Source: Anaerolineae bacterium
GTDB taxonomy: Bacteria; Chloroflexota; Anaerolineae; Anaerolineales; Anaerolineaceae
DNA: 64,000 nt
NCBI GenBank assembly: GCA_013314735.1
Contig: JABUFD010000002.1
Span: 434,001 to 498,000 of the forward strand
Direction: 5' to 3'
The position numbers and the translations under genes were made by a program. Shown here piece by piece: positions 12,191-22,023 of this stretch. The notes under the pieces are model-generated. The model did not search any database. It was not told the DNA's origin and saw only the letters and a list, made by a program, of their open reading frames with translations. Within the stretch, counting starts at the first letter, position 1. Every line of letters starts with the position of its first letter.

Positions 12191-13726
12191 ATGCATTATT
12201 TTCTTGGGTTGGATAATGGCGGTACGGTAACCAAAGCAGCATTGTTTACCTCGACTGGCAAAGAAGTGTGTAATGAGTCAGTGGAGACAGAAATGTTAAC
12301 GCCCCATGTGGGCTTTTCTGAGCGCGACATGGATGCCATGTGGGATGCCAACTGCCATCTGATTCACCGGCTCATCACAAAACACAAGATCGATCCGACC
12401 GATATTAAGGGGGTGTCGGTGTGCGGACATGGCAAGGGATTGTATCTGTGGGGTAAAGACGATAAACCGGCGAGAAATGGCATTATTTCAACGGATAACC
12501 GGGCATGGGCGCTTGTTGAACAATGGAAAGAAGCAGGTGTGGAGGGAAAAGTACTTCATCTCTCCGCCCAGCATATCTTGCCCTCACAACCGGTAGCACT
12601 GCTGGCCTGGTTAAAGACCCACGAACCTGAGACTTACCAGAATATCCTCTGGGTCTTCGAATGTAAAGACTATATCCGGTTTCGCCTGACAGGCAAACCA
12701 ATGGCTGAAATCACCGATTATTCCGGTGCGAATTTCCTCAACTTGTTTACCCGGACATATGATCGCAAGTTATTGGAACTATTCGGCATTCCTGAGGTGG
12801 AATCCGCTCTGCCGCCCCTGTGTACCGCCACCCAAATTTGTGGGACGATAACGGAGGAATCTGCAAAGGCGACAGGCCTCATCGCTGGCACTCCGGTTGC
12901 AGGCGGGATGTTCGATATTGATGCCTGTGCGGTCGCAGTGAATGTGATCAATGAAGACCATGTGTGCATGATTGCTGGGACGTGGAGCATTAATGAATAC
13001 ATCCGGAAAACGCCGGTTACCGATGGGGCGGTCCTGATGAACTCATTGTTCTGCCTGCCCGAATATTACCTGGTTGAAGAATGCAGTCCAACCTCGGCTG
13101 GAAATTTTGAATGGCTGATCCGCACCTGGTTCCCTGAATTGGTACAGTCGACTGCCAAAGAAGGTGATAGTATCTATCGAATCATGAACCAGTGGGTGGA
13201 AAGTATACCGCCGGGCGAGTTTTGTCCCATTTTTCTTCCCTTCTTGATGGCAAGTAACGTCCATCCGAATGCCAAAGGAAGTTTTGTGGGAGCCAGCAAT
13301 TATCATACACGTAACCATTTTGTGCGGAGTGTATACGAAGGGATCGCCTTCTCGCATCGCTACCACCTGGAGAAATTGCTAGCCACACGGAATCAACCTG
13401 TAGCGGGGATCCGCCTGGCTGGTGGTGTCGCAAAATCAAAGGTATGGACACAGATGTTCGCCGATGTGATGCAGCTGCCGATCGAAGTTGCCGATGTCAA
13501 CGAAGCGGGTGCCCTGGGGTGCGCGATGGCCGCAGCCGTTGCCACTGGTGAATACAGGGATCTGCCGGCGGCAGCCGCGGCTATGTGTGCTCTACAGCCA
13601 CCTGTTTTACCCAATCCGGAGAACCTACCCATCTACCAACAGAAATATGCCCTGTACCGAAAAGTCATTGATGGACTTTCAAGTGTGTGGAATGATATGC
13701 AAGTTTTGATTGAGGCGGGTCTATGA
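12191..13726 (+). CDS. FGGY-family carbohydrate kinase, L-xylulokinase (LyxK)-like
   Basis: This 511-residue cytoplasmic sugar kinase transfers phosphate from ATP to a ketose. It opens with the phosphate-binding segment FLGLDNGGTVTKAALF, and GIRLAGGVAKSKVWTQMFAD near residue 406 is the C-terminal ATP-binding signature. The run of segments (GHGKGLYLW, STDNRAWALVEQW, EECSPTSAGNFEWL) resembles LyxK of enteric bacteria, as I recall it, more than RhaB or XylB. ATG 12191 follows AAGGAG; the upstream TTG at 12170 is less likely. The next gene is an alpha-L-rhamnosidase. No isomerase or aldolase is nearby, so the substrate remains open. Confidence 0.8.
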   Translation: MHYFLGLDNGGTVTKAALFTSTGKEVCNESVETEMLTPHVGFSERDMDAMWDANCHLIHRLITKHKIDPTDIKGVSVCGHGKGLYLWGKDDKPARNGIISTDNRAWALVEQWKEAGVEGKVLHLSAQHILPSQPVALLAWLKTHEPETYQNILWVFECKDYIRFRLTGKPMAEITDYSGANFLNLFTRTYDRKLLELFGIPEVESALPPLCTATQICGTITEESAKATGLIAGTPVAGGMFDIDACAVAVNVINEDHVCMIAGTWSINEYIRKTPVTDGAVLMNSLFCLPEYYLVEECSPTSAGNFEWLIRTWFPELVQSTAKEGDSIYRIMNQWVESIPPGEFCPIFLPFLMASNVHPNAKGSFVGASNYHTRNHFVRSVYEGIAFSHRYHLEKLLATRNQPVAGIRLAGGVAKSKVWTQMFADVMQLPIEVADVNEAGALGCAMAAAVATGEYRDLPAAAAAMCALQPPVLPNPENLPIYQQKYALYRKVIDGLSSVWNDMQVLIEAGL

Positions 13727-13821
13727 GTGGTCTGCAAATGTTTCGTATTCACCAGCTTTGTGAATACGGCTGCCAGCAAAAAATCTGGTTCCATTTGGCC
13801 GCGACCTATCGCTGACCACTC
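13725..13821 (+). other. Nested inverted repeats between kinase and rhamnosidase genes
   Basis: Outer arms GAGTGGTC (13725-13732) and GACCACTC (13814-13821) are perfect complements. They enclose a perfect 9-bp hairpin (CGTATTCAC at 13744-13752 with GTGAATACG at 13760-13768). No T-run follows, so this is not a normal terminator. It may be an mRNA-processing or stability element that sets differential expression within the operon. Confidence 0.35.
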
Positions 13822-13913
13822 GCGGGATGGTACTTGAGACAGCCGTGATGGTGCGTGGGCAGCTTTAAGAGAGGCAACAATCCGTGGTTTGAGTCAACAG
13901 TAAAGGAGAGATC

Positions 13914-16661
13914 ATGATGTATCATCGTCTGACAGGAATGCGATGCAAGTATCTGGAAAACCCGCTTGGGATCGGCCTGGAACCCCCATTCTTCAGCTGG
14001 CGCATGGAATCGGACCGAACGGGCGCGGCTCAAACAGCATACCAGCTGCAGGTGACAAAAACAGATTCGTTTGATACATTGATCTGGGACATCGGCTGGG
14101 TAGCGCAAGGCCGGTCGGACCATATTGTGTATCAGGGAGAGCCCCTTACGAGTATGACTTGCTATTATTGGCGGGTCAGGGTCAAGGATGAAAATGGGAG
14201 TGTGAGTGGTTGGAGTGAGACTGCCCGGTTCGAGACCGGTCTCGCTCTACAAGATTGGTCTGCGATGTGGGTGGAACCTGAGGGTGAGATTAATCCAAAA
14301 GCCTTTCAACCCGCCTCCTACCTTCGCAAAGAGTTTGAGTCCGTTGGCGTGATCGCCCGGGCTCGACTCTATGTTACCGCTCATGGCTTATATGAAGTCT
14401 ACCTGAATGGGCAGAGGGTTGGTGACCAGCTCTTTACGCCTGGCAATACAGATGTGGTACATCGTTTGCAATATCAGGTATATGATGTAACAGGCTTGCT
14501 ACAAACTGGTACGAACTGCATCGGAACCATCCTGGGAGACGGTTGGTATCGTGGTGCGATCAATGTGGCTTCATTGCGAAATGCACATGGCGAGAAAGTT
14601 GCGCTATTGGTACAGCTGGTTATTACCGATGTGGATGGAATGACCCGTATTATCGCATCAGATGAAAGTTGGAAAACATCCACGGGACCGATCATAAAAT
14701 CAGACCCAAAGCAGGGAGAAGTCTATGACGCGCGGATGGAAATGCCGGGCTGGAATACGACCAATTTTAATGATGACCGTTGGCGTCACGTCCATCCAGC
14801 CGAATTTGGCTACAATAACCTGATTCCGTCTGAAAGTGTACCGGTCAGAAAAAAAGAAATGTTGCTGCCTACGAAGATACTACGGACGCCCGCAAATGAG
14901 ACTGTGATCGATTTTGGGCAAAATATTGCGGGCATTGTGCAGATGAAAGTGGTTGGCCCATCTGGAACGATCGTCACCCTCACCCATTCAGAGGTATTGG
15001 ACAAGGACGGCAATTTCTGTCTCAATTATTTTGGGAGAGAGGTCGGGGGGCCATTCAGGCAGGTAGATGTGTATATGCTTAAAGGAGATATCGAGGAAAT
15101 TTTTGTACCCCATTTCACCGTACACGGTTTCCGCTATGTCAAAGTGGAGGGGTATCCCGGAGCGGTTACATCGGAGAATTTCAGAGCTTTCGCGGTGTAT
15201 TCTGACATGGAAGCAACCGGTTCCTTTGCCTGTTCCAATGAAAAAATCAACCAGCTGTTCAGAAACATTCAATGGAGCATGAAAGGCAATTTCCTCGACA
15301 TTCCCACAGATTGCCCGACACGTGAACGCGCGGGTTGGACGGGTGATGCACAAATCTTTGTCCACACTGGTTCGCTATTGATGGATGACGCCGCCTTTTA
15401 TGCAAAATGGATTAAGGATGTGAGTTCTCAACAATACCCGGACGGCAAAATCCGTAATGTTGTTCCTGATAAGCCATTGAGCACCGGCAAAAAGGTTGAG
15501 AGTTCATTCAACCTTCCCCCTGGTTCTTCCGGGTGGGGGGATGCTGTGGTCATCATCCCCTGGACGCTGTACCAGATGTTCGGTGATACCACGATCCTGG
15601 CGCAACAGTATGAGAGTATGAAAAAATGGGTCGATTATGAACGTTGTCGGGCAGAGAAGCGCCACTGGATTACGAAATTGAATCCACGGGTCTGGTTAAA
15701 TCCCAAAAAGAATGCGCACCAGCGTTTTATCTGGGATACGAATTACCATCTGGGCGAATGGTTGGAGCCGGATATGTTACTTAAGGACGTCTGGAAAGCC
15801 GTCCTAAGGAACCTTGTGTTGGGAGACCCTGTTGTCGCGACAGCGTATTATGAACACTCGGCAAGACTTCTCGGCGAAACAGCAGCCATCCTGGGGAAAA
15901 CTGAGGATGCCGCAGAATACCTCGCGCTGGCGGATAATATTCGTGACGCCTACATCAAGGAATTTATTCAAACAAATGGCACTATAAGTGTCTATTCTGA
16001 CAAGCAGGCACCGTATGTGAGAGCGTTGGCTTTCAACCTGTATACCAATGCGTTGAAGGGCAAGATCGAAAAAAAGCTTGTTGAAAATATTGAAGCCAAA
16101 AACCGGCACCTGTTCACGGGATTCCTTTCCACGCCGTTCCTGTTATCCGTTCTCTCTGAAGCGAGTGAAACAGAACTGGCCTATGAAATTTTGTTACAGG
16201 AAGAAAACCCATCCTGGCTATATGCGATCAACAAAGGCGCGACAACGATCTGGGAGGATTGGGAAGGAATCAGTGCGGAAGGGGTACCCACCGCCTCTCA
16301 AAATCATTATTCTAAGGGTGCGGTGGCAAGCTGGTTCTTCGAGTTCATCTGTGGGATTCAACTGGATCCTAATGTGCCGGCTTATAAACATTTCTTTTTA
16401 TATCCGGAGCCAGGTGGGGGAATCACCCACGCCCGAGCCGAGTACCGTTCGCCGTATGGGGAGATCATTTCTGAATGGGAAAAGTTAGATTCCGGTACCA
16501 GGTATCACTTCCAAATCCCGCCGAATACTACTGCTCAGGTCAGGATACGAAACATCCAGGCGTTAACGCAACCAGAAACTGCATACAATTTTTCGCTTAC
16601 CGCCGGTTGTGCCACGTTTGATTTGGGCAGTGGAAAGTATACGATGGTAGCCAACGAATAG
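13914..16661 (+). CDS. Alpha-L-rhamnosidase, glycoside hydrolase family 78
   Basis: This 915-residue enzyme cleaves terminal alpha-L-rhamnose from glycosides or polysaccharides by inversion. The N-terminal half holds the beta-sandwich and carbohydrate-binding domains, including YLRKEFESVGVIARARLYVTA cut at about 137-157 in its conserved core. The catalytic (alpha/alpha)6 barrel carries DCPTRERAGWTGDA near residue 466, with the acidic residues typical of GH78, and TTIWEDWEG near 779, with the second acid. No signal peptide is seen, so it probably acts on imported oligosaccharides. AAGGAG precedes two tandem ATGs (13914 and 13917), and either may be the start. It sits between a kinase gene and a sugar symporter gene. 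Confidence 0.9.
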   Translation: MMYHRLTGMRCKYLENPLGIGLEPPFFSWRMESDRTGAAQTAYQLQVTKTDSFDTLIWDIGWVAQGRSDHIVYQGEPLTSMTCYYWRVRVKDENGSVSGWSETARFETGLALQDWSAMWVEPEGEINPKAFQPASYLRKEFESVGVIARARLYVTAHGLYEVYLNGQRVGDQLFTPGNTDVVHRLQYQVYDVTGLLQTGTNCIGTILGDGWYRGAINVASLRNAHGEKVALLVQLVITDVDGMTRIIASDESWKTSTGPIIKSDPKQGEVYDARMEMPGWNTTNFNDDRWRHVHPAEFGYNNLIPSESVPVRKKEMLLPTKILRTPANETVIDFGQNIAGIVQMKVVGPSGTIVTLTHSEVLDKDGNFCLNYFGREVGGPFRQVDVYMLKGDIEEIFVPHFTVHGFRYVKVEGYPGAVTSENFRAFAVYSDMEATGSFACSNEKINQLFRNIQWSMKGNFLDIPTDCPTRERAGWTGDAQIFVHTGSLLMDDAAFYAKWIKDVSSQQYPDGKIRNVVPDKPLSTGKKVESSFNLPPGSSGWGDAVVIIPWTLYQMFGDTTILAQQYESMKKWVDYERCRAEKRHWITKLNPRVWLNPKKNAHQRFIWDTNYHLGEWLEPDMLLKDVWKAVLRNLVLGDPVVATAYYEHSARLLGETAAILGKTEDAAEYLALADNIRDAYIKEFIQTNGTISVYSDKQAPYVRALAFNLYTNALKGKIEKKLVENIEAKNRHLFTGFLSTPFLLSVLSEASETELAYEILLQEENPSWLYAINKGATTIWEDWEGISAEGVPTASQNHYSKGAVASWFFEFICGIQLDPNVPAYKHFFLYPEPGGGITHARAEYRSPYGEIISEWEKLDSGTRYHFQIPPNTTAQVRIRNIQALTQPETAYNFSLTAGCATFDLGSGKYTMVANE

Positions 16662-16773
16662 GCGTATGAAAAAAAGCTTTGATAATGAATGTGATGCTTC
16701 TAATTGAAAGGGTGAAAGTTATTCACTGTTGGTACGATTGGCAAGGTAGAGATCATGGTATAGGAGCAATATA

Positions 16774-18174
16774 ATGGCTGAAGTGGTTACAACTGGAAAT
16801 TCTGTCAACATAGCATCTGAGGATAGCCTGCTGAGTGGGAAAGAGAAGTTCTCATTCTTCCTGGTCAACATGGGTAATATCCCTTTGATGACGTTGCTCG
16901 GCAGTTTCCTTCTCATTTTTTATACTGATGTTGTCGGCCTGGACCCGGCTGTGATTGGAACATTGTTCCTGGTGGCGCGAATCCTGGATGGGTTCAACGA
17001 TCCTGTAATGGGTTATATCGTTGACCATCTTCCCAGAACGAAGATGGGACGATTTCGATCGTACCTGATCTTGGGAACCATAATCACTGCTATTGTTTAC
17101 CTATTGACCTGGCTTGGACCGAGCCTGGCACCGACGGGGAAAATCCTTTTCGCTTTTCTCGGGTATCTCTTGTTTGGCTTTGTGTTCGACCTGATGGATA
17201 TACCATTGAATTCAATGATCGCTGTCATGAGCGACCGGGATCGTGACCGGACGACGTTATCGAACATTAAAGGCTTTGCTTACATGTTTGGCGGTGTCCT
17301 GATTTACATCGTAGCCCTTCCGATTGTCAGCTTGTTTACATCGGAACAGGCAGGTTATCACTGGCTGATCCTCTTTTTCACAGTGTTCGTTGTGTTATTT
17401 TCGGTGTTGGGAACCCTTGGAATTCGAGAACGTGTCAACCCGATTAAACCAGAAAAGTATGGCTTGCGGGATTTATACAACATTCTTGGAAATAAAGCCG
17501 TCCTGTCCCACTTTGTACAGCAATTATTTACCATGGCTGGCGGGGGCGTGATCCAGGGTTCCATTCTATTTTTCTTCATCTATGTGCTTGATCGCCCGGA
17601 TTACCTCGCTTTATTTGGTGTCTCACGGGCTGTTGGCACGGTGATCGCGCTGGGACTGGTTCCAGGTTTGACGCGTCGATATGGCAAGAAGTTGGTCAAT
17701 ACGATCGCCAATCTGGTGACGATTATCGGGTTCATGGTGATGTTTGTTCTGCCAGCGGAACAACCAGTGTGGTTTGTGATCGTGATGGTCCTGGCAGCAC
17801 CAGGATCAGGAGCAACCTCAATATTGATGTATTCCATTCAAGCTGACAATACTGACTATGTCGAATGGACACAGGGTGTTCGGGCTGAGGGCGCTGTTGC
17901 ATCCCTGAATTCCTTCATCATCAAGGCTGGTTTGGGTTTGGGGTCAGGCATTGGTGCATATATGTTAGGGGTGATCGGTTATGTTCCGAATGCTGTTCAA
18001 TCCGCCGAAACCATCCGTGGTTTATACAGTTTGAATTTCCTGTTTCCGGCTTTGATCTCTATAGCCGGTGTTATCGTATGGATTCTGTTTTATCCCATTA
18101 CGAAGGAAATGAACCAGCTAATGGCTGCAGACCTGGCGAATAAACGCATAGCCCCTCGGGATTCTTCGGGTTGA
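16774..18174 (+). CDS. GPH-family glycoside/pentoside/hexuronide:cation symporter
   Basis: This 466-residue inner-membrane protein has about 12 hydrophobic helices. Its N-terminal signature is ARILDGFNDPVMGYIVDHLP near residue 69, the conserved loop between helices 2 and 3 of the MFS_2/GPH family. QADNTDYVEWTQGVRAEG near residue 360 is the second family motif. It lies 112 bases after the rhamnosidase gene in the same direction and probably imports the rhamnosylated glycoside or another released sugar. It ends only 20 bases before the end of the convergent GxGYxYP gene. Confidence 0.88.
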   Translation: MAEVVTTGNSVNIASEDSLLSGKEKFSFFLVNMGNIPLMTLLGSFLLIFYTDVVGLDPAVIGTLFLVARILDGFNDPVMGYIVDHLPRTKMGRFRSYLILGTIITAIVYLLTWLGPSLAPTGKILFAFLGYLLFGFVFDLMDIPLNSMIAVMSDRDRDRTTLSNIKGFAYMFGGVLIYIVALPIVSLFTSEQAGYHWLILFFTVFVVLFSVLGTLGIRERVNPIKPEKYGLRDLYNILGNKAVLSHFVQQLFTMAGGGVIQGSILFFFIYVLDRPDYLALFGVSRAVGTVIALGLVPGLTRRYGKKLVNTIANLVTIIGFMVMFVLPAEQPVWFVIVMVLAAPGSGATSILMYSIQADNTDYVEWTQGVRAEGAVASLNSFIIKAGLGLGSGIGAYMLGVIGYVPNAVQSAETIRGLYSLNFLFPALISIAGVIVWILFYPITKEMNQLMAADLANKRIAPRDSSG

Positions 18175-18194
18175 ACTTTGATGGCAAGAACTGG

Positions 18195-20426
18195 TCATTG
18201 CTGTATCGTTGTTTCAAACAGGGATAGACTTCCCTTCCCTGCCATTTTTCCCCGGACGCCTCCTACCAGCGGTCCATGCTCATCACCGATTCCGATCGTT
18301 AGGGAAAAATCAAAAGCAACAGATTCGGGATTGATCACATGGGGTTCTGATAGGAGCCTGGTTTGGACAAGAAATTTGACGCAAACCTGGATCGCCGGGC
18401 TTTCTGTGCGTGAATCCGACAGGAAACCGCCCAAATCGATATAGATGGTATGATCTTGATAGCAGGCTGAAGCATCGATTCCGGTCGATGTAATTGCCAG
18501 GATTTCACCATCCGTCATGGTGTCTGGTAAATCAATGCCAATCTTTATATTGGATGCCCCAAGTTTCATCCAGGCATAGGCAGCAAACTCTTCGCTCAGT
18601 CCATAGCTTTCCACCACAGGAAGAACCCTGTCGTTGAGAAAATCTTTGGCCAGGTCTGTGACATTGATATTGACAACAGCAGCCAACACGAATGCTTCAC
18701 CGCCGGCGCTTTGTTCTTGGCCCGTAACCAATACCTCCAGCGGGAGCGGAATCGGATTGTTGATCTCCGCTACGGTTGGTGAACTCAGGATGGGGGAGCC
18801 GAATTGTTCGATAGGCCCAACCGGAAGGCACATTCCGGGAGGAGCTTCTACCTGCACGGTTGTGCTTGCGATGCCACGAATATCTGGCATCAGGGAAAGT
18901 GCCTGGGAAGGTGTTAGAAAGCGAACGCCCTGCTCTTCCAAAGGCTTTAGAACATTGTATAAATCTTCTGCACTGCTGTTCCAGTTCGTCGACATCAGGA
19001 AATTCACAGGAGAACGTTTGGATTGATCGAGGGCAAGGATTTCCTCAATTCGTTTTTTGAGTACCTGGGCATCATCAGAATAGCCATTCTGGGTGACCAG
19101 GACAGGTGTGCCTGTATTTCTCCGGAAAGCTTTATCGATGCTGGGGCCATATCCCACCACGACACCCTGCAGTACCTCCCGGCCAGGCGCATGCTCCAAA
19201 GTGTCCCACAATGTCTCATCCGTGATTGCCAGGGAACTATCAAGCGACCATAAGGTACTCAGACCCATGTCCGACATGGAGGCGAAGGTGGCATGGAAAT
19301 ACTTTCCGGGTTCTGGGAGCGTGGATGCATGCACATAGGCAATGCCCATGATGGAAACAATTTCATCGTTCTCCCCTGCGCTGCTGCGATAATATTCCCA
19401 GATACCCGGCGCCAACGTGGAAAGGCTGACCCCCATGCTCCAACCCAGCGGCATCGCTCCGCGCCTCTCGCTATTCCAGAACACATCCGTCGGATACTGT
19501 TGAATTGGCACCTGTAAATTATCACCATCGGTGATGGCGATGGCAACATTGACCTGGGCGGGATCCAATCCCTGTATTGGTTTCCCCTTCTGATGCTCCA
19601 CAGGTAACAAGGGTGATTGTCCAAGGACAGCTGAGTGAAAGGACAGGTTGCTGACCTGCGAAGTTGGCACCAGGTATTTTCCCGAGGAGGAAGCCCGTTC
19701 TACCGCAATTTCTTCTTCCACGGTATCATCGGATACATATCCGTACAGGATGTGCCGGGCTGGATAAGTGTCCATGATACTTGCCACAGCTTCCCAGGTA
19801 TCCTGTTTGGGTCTGGAAAACAATGGCATGATCTGTTGCTGCATGACAAAATCCCACAGATTTTCTGAAGGGCGCAGCAATGCCATGCCTGGATACGCCA
19901 AATGACCTCGATAACTTTCGACCATCTCAGTAAAGGCAGAGATGGCATCGCCCCAGCGCCCTGTGGTGTTATCCAATTCGCGCCAACCTTTGGCTCTCAA
20001 TCGATCTCCCACCTTATCCGGTGCGACAACGCCGTTGTTTAAGATCGCAATAACGGCGGCGGCGTGAATGGACCAAAATTCATCTTCGGTGGCAGCAACA
20101 AATCCATCAATGTGTGAGGAAAAACGATCGATTGCCTCATCTACCGAAAGATATCCGGCGATATTCACCCAGCCTTGCCTTTGGTATTCTTCAATCCAAA
20201 ACTTCTCAGCAGGACCAAATTCCTTACTATCCGAATTGATCAGGTACAATTGGGCGCTATTTCTATTAATCATCCCCTGGAAAGTCCGCATAAAAAGCTT
20301 CTCTGCCGAAGAGAATCCGATCATATCCACAACCCAGCAGTCATTGCTTAATCGTGCCCGTGTGGAAAAAAAAGTTTTTTCCGCATCCCATGAAGTCCTG
20401 CGTCCAGAATTGTTTTTCTTATCCAT
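18195..20426 (-). CDS. GxGYxYP-family protein (putative glycoside hydrolase)
   Basis: The 743-residue protein carries the GxGYxYP N-terminal domain (about 25-250) and the C-terminal putative hydrolase domain. The key segments are AIAITDGDNLQ near residue 294 and PLGWSMGVSLSTLAPGIW near 326. The name-giving motif is changed here to GIAYVHAS, lacking the second glycine and the final tyrosine-proline. No signal peptide is seen. It lies 46 bases downstream of a GPH transporter gene on the same strand, so the two probably act on one glycan. The family is known from polysaccharide-degradation loci, but no activity is assigned to it to my knowledge. Confidence 0.65.
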   Translation of the reverse strand: MDKKNNSGRRTSWDAEKTFFSTRARLSNDCWVVDMIGFSSAEKLFMRTFQGMINRNSAQLYLINSDSKEFGPAEKFWIEEYQRQGWVNIAGYLSVDEAIDRFSSHIDGFVAATEDEFWSIHAAAVIAILNNGVVAPDKVGDRLRAKGWRELDNTTGRWGDAISAFTEMVESYRGHLAYPGMALLRPSENLWDFVMQQQIMPLFSRPKQDTWEAVASIMDTYPARHILYGYVSDDTVEEEIAVERASSSGKYLVPTSQVSNLSFHSAVLGQSPLLPVEHQKGKPIQGLDPAQVNVAIAITDGDNLQVPIQQYPTDVFWNSERRGAMPLGWSMGVSLSTLAPGIWEYYRSSAGENDEIVSIMGIAYVHASTLPEPGKYFHATFASMSDMGLSTLWSLDSSLAITDETLWDTLEHAPGREVLQGVVVGYGPSIDKAFRRNTGTPVLVTQNGYSDDAQVLKKRIEEILALDQSKRSPVNFLMSTNWNSSAEDLYNVLKPLEEQGVRFLTPSQALSLMPDIRGIASTTVQVEAPPGMCLPVGPIEQFGSPILSSPTVAEINNPIPLPLEVLVTGQEQSAGGEAFVLAAVVNINVTDLAKDFLNDRVLPVVESYGLSEEFAAYAWMKLGASNIKIGIDLPDTMTDGEILAITSTGIDASACYQDHTIYIDLGGFLSDSRTESPAIQVCVKFLVQTRLLSEPHVINPESVAFDFSLTIGIGDEHGPLVGGVRGKMAGKGSLSLFETTIQQ

Positions 20427-20472
20427 ATGGATTCTGTGCCTTTCTTATCCAATCATTAGCATCATCAGGCAT

Positions 20473-21879
20473 TTATGCCAGCTCAACTGCTACAGGATTT
20501 TCCTCTAATCCGTGCCTTTCCTGCACGTGCTTTGTGATTTCATGTTCTCTTTGGAACCCAAAGGGAACGAACATCAGCACAATTAACCCCACCAGCAGAA
20601 TGGCAGCAGGGATGATCCCTGTGCCCAACCGGATCGCATTGACAACCTCCGCGGTTTGATGTTTGACTGCGCCATTGTAGTTTGTGACCTCAAGCAAGGT
20701 GCTCAAAATCAAGGGTTGAAAGCTGGCAGCTGGAATCATGACGATTGCCATCAAGCTGCTAATCAGGGCCGGTTGCCTATTCCCTGTGGAGATTTCGATG
20801 TGATCAGTCAGTAACCCTCCCCAGGCGGGCAGGAGAGCAGATCCAAAGCCATATCCAAAAAGAATGACAAGGTACATGGCGGATACGAAGTAATAGCCTG
20901 TCTGTAGCGATAATGCCGCATGGCCGATTACAGCAAACAGCATTCCAGCAATGTAGGTTTGCTTAATCCCATGCTTTTTGATTGCCTTCAGGATAAAAGG
21001 AAGTGATATGATCTGGACTACACCCGTTAAAATGTCCGGTATGGTGGCCTGCAATTCACTGACTTCCAACACGTTATCCATATAGTACAGGTATCCTGAC
21101 ATATAATTTCCGGTGGCGGTGGTTACCAGGAGGAATCCAATCCCATAAAGCAGGAATACTTTGTCTTTGATCAAACTGACCAATAGTTGGGTGATATCTC
21201 TTAAGCTCCTTGCGACCTGCATGTTCTTGTAAAATTCAGGATCTTCTTTCACAAATCGAGATCCGATGTATATCAGCAAAATTCCGAACAGAATGCACGC
21301 TGTAAAAAAGGTGACGACTGTCATCCGACTGAACTCACCGGTAAGAAACCAGACCGGTACCATTCCGCCCACAAACATCGGAATCATATTGATGTAGGTC
21401 GCAATAACAGCCACCTTTGCCCGTTTATGGGAGGTTAAGAATGTATTGATCCGAAAGGCATTGAAACTGACATCCAGTAATGTTTTCGCAGCTTCATAGA
21501 TCAGCAGCATCACGAGCAGATAGATGGCGATAATGATTTCCGGCCAATCTGGCGAGACGAAGAGCAATGCGATCACAGTGACCGCGATGACAGGAACTGA
21601 CCAGCGGATAAAGCGTCCATATTTACCATGTTTCTGATGATATGGAAAACGATCGGAATAATAGGCAATGATGATATCGTTGACCCCGTTCCATATACTG
21701 AAAATCAGAAAAATCACCCCATACATTGCGGGACTGAGCCCAATGATATCTGTATAGAACTTCATCAGCGAACTGCCAATGATGATTGAAACCAGCGAAC
21801 TCCCCCCAGAGATTAAATTCAACTGGATCAAGCGCCTGGTGGTGTAGTATTCCGCCAAATGAATCTTTGTAGTATCCAA
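20473..21879 (-). CDS. GPH/MFS_2-family sugar transporter
   Basis: The 468-residue membrane protein has about 12 hydrophobic helices. The family loop appears as FSIWNGVNDIIIAYYSDRFP near residue 57. It heads a two-gene minus-strand operon with the GxGYxYP gene and faces a divergent TetR gene across 144 bases holding a palindromic operator. It therefore probably imports a substrate whose presence is sensed by that regulator. It resembles the symporter at 16774 only at family level. Confidence 0.82.
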   Translation of the reverse strand: MDTTKIHLAEYYTTRRLIQLNLISGGSSLVSIIIGSSLMKFYTDIIGLSPAMYGVIFLIFSIWNGVNDIIIAYYSDRFPYHQKHGKYGRFIRWSVPVIAVTVIALLFVSPDWPEIIIAIYLLVMLLIYEAAKTLLDVSFNAFRINTFLTSHKRAKVAVIATYINMIPMFVGGMVPVWFLTGEFSRMTVVTFFTACILFGILLIYIGSRFVKEDPEFYKNMQVARSLRDITQLLVSLIKDKVFLLYGIGFLLVTTATGNYMSGYLYYMDNVLEVSELQATIPDILTGVVQIISLPFILKAIKKHGIKQTYIAGMLFAVIGHAALSLQTGYYFVSAMYLVILFGYGFGSALLPAWGGLLTDHIEISTGNRQPALISSLMAIVMIPAASFQPLILSTLLEVTNYNGAVKHQTAEVVNAIRLGTGIIPAAILLVGLIVLMFVPFGFQREHEITKHVQERHGLEENPVAVELA

Positions 21880-21987
21880 TGTCGTCTCCTCAACGATACA
21901 ATGATTGGCTGTTCAGTGAATATTGGTCTGGTTTTTTTGCCGCTGTGTGAAATCAGCAGAGGGGCATTGTCAGTATTATAAAGAATT

Positions 21988-22006
21988 ATGTTTACACTGT
22001 CAACAT
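21988..22006. promoter_or_regulatory. Palindromic TetR-type operator in the divergent intergenic region
   Basis: ATGTTTACACTGTCAACAT is a 19-bp near-perfect palindrome with one mismatched pair plus the central base. It lies 18 bases before the tetR start and about 110 bases before the transporter start. The core TTTACACTGTCAA resembles known TetR-family operators of the TTGACA-N-TGTCAA type. A wider imperfect repeat flanks it (CAGTATTATA at 21971-21980, TATAATATTG at 22010-22019). Binding here would repress tetR itself and probably the transporter operon. Confidence 0.65.
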
Positions 22007-22023
22007 TGGTATAATATTGATTA

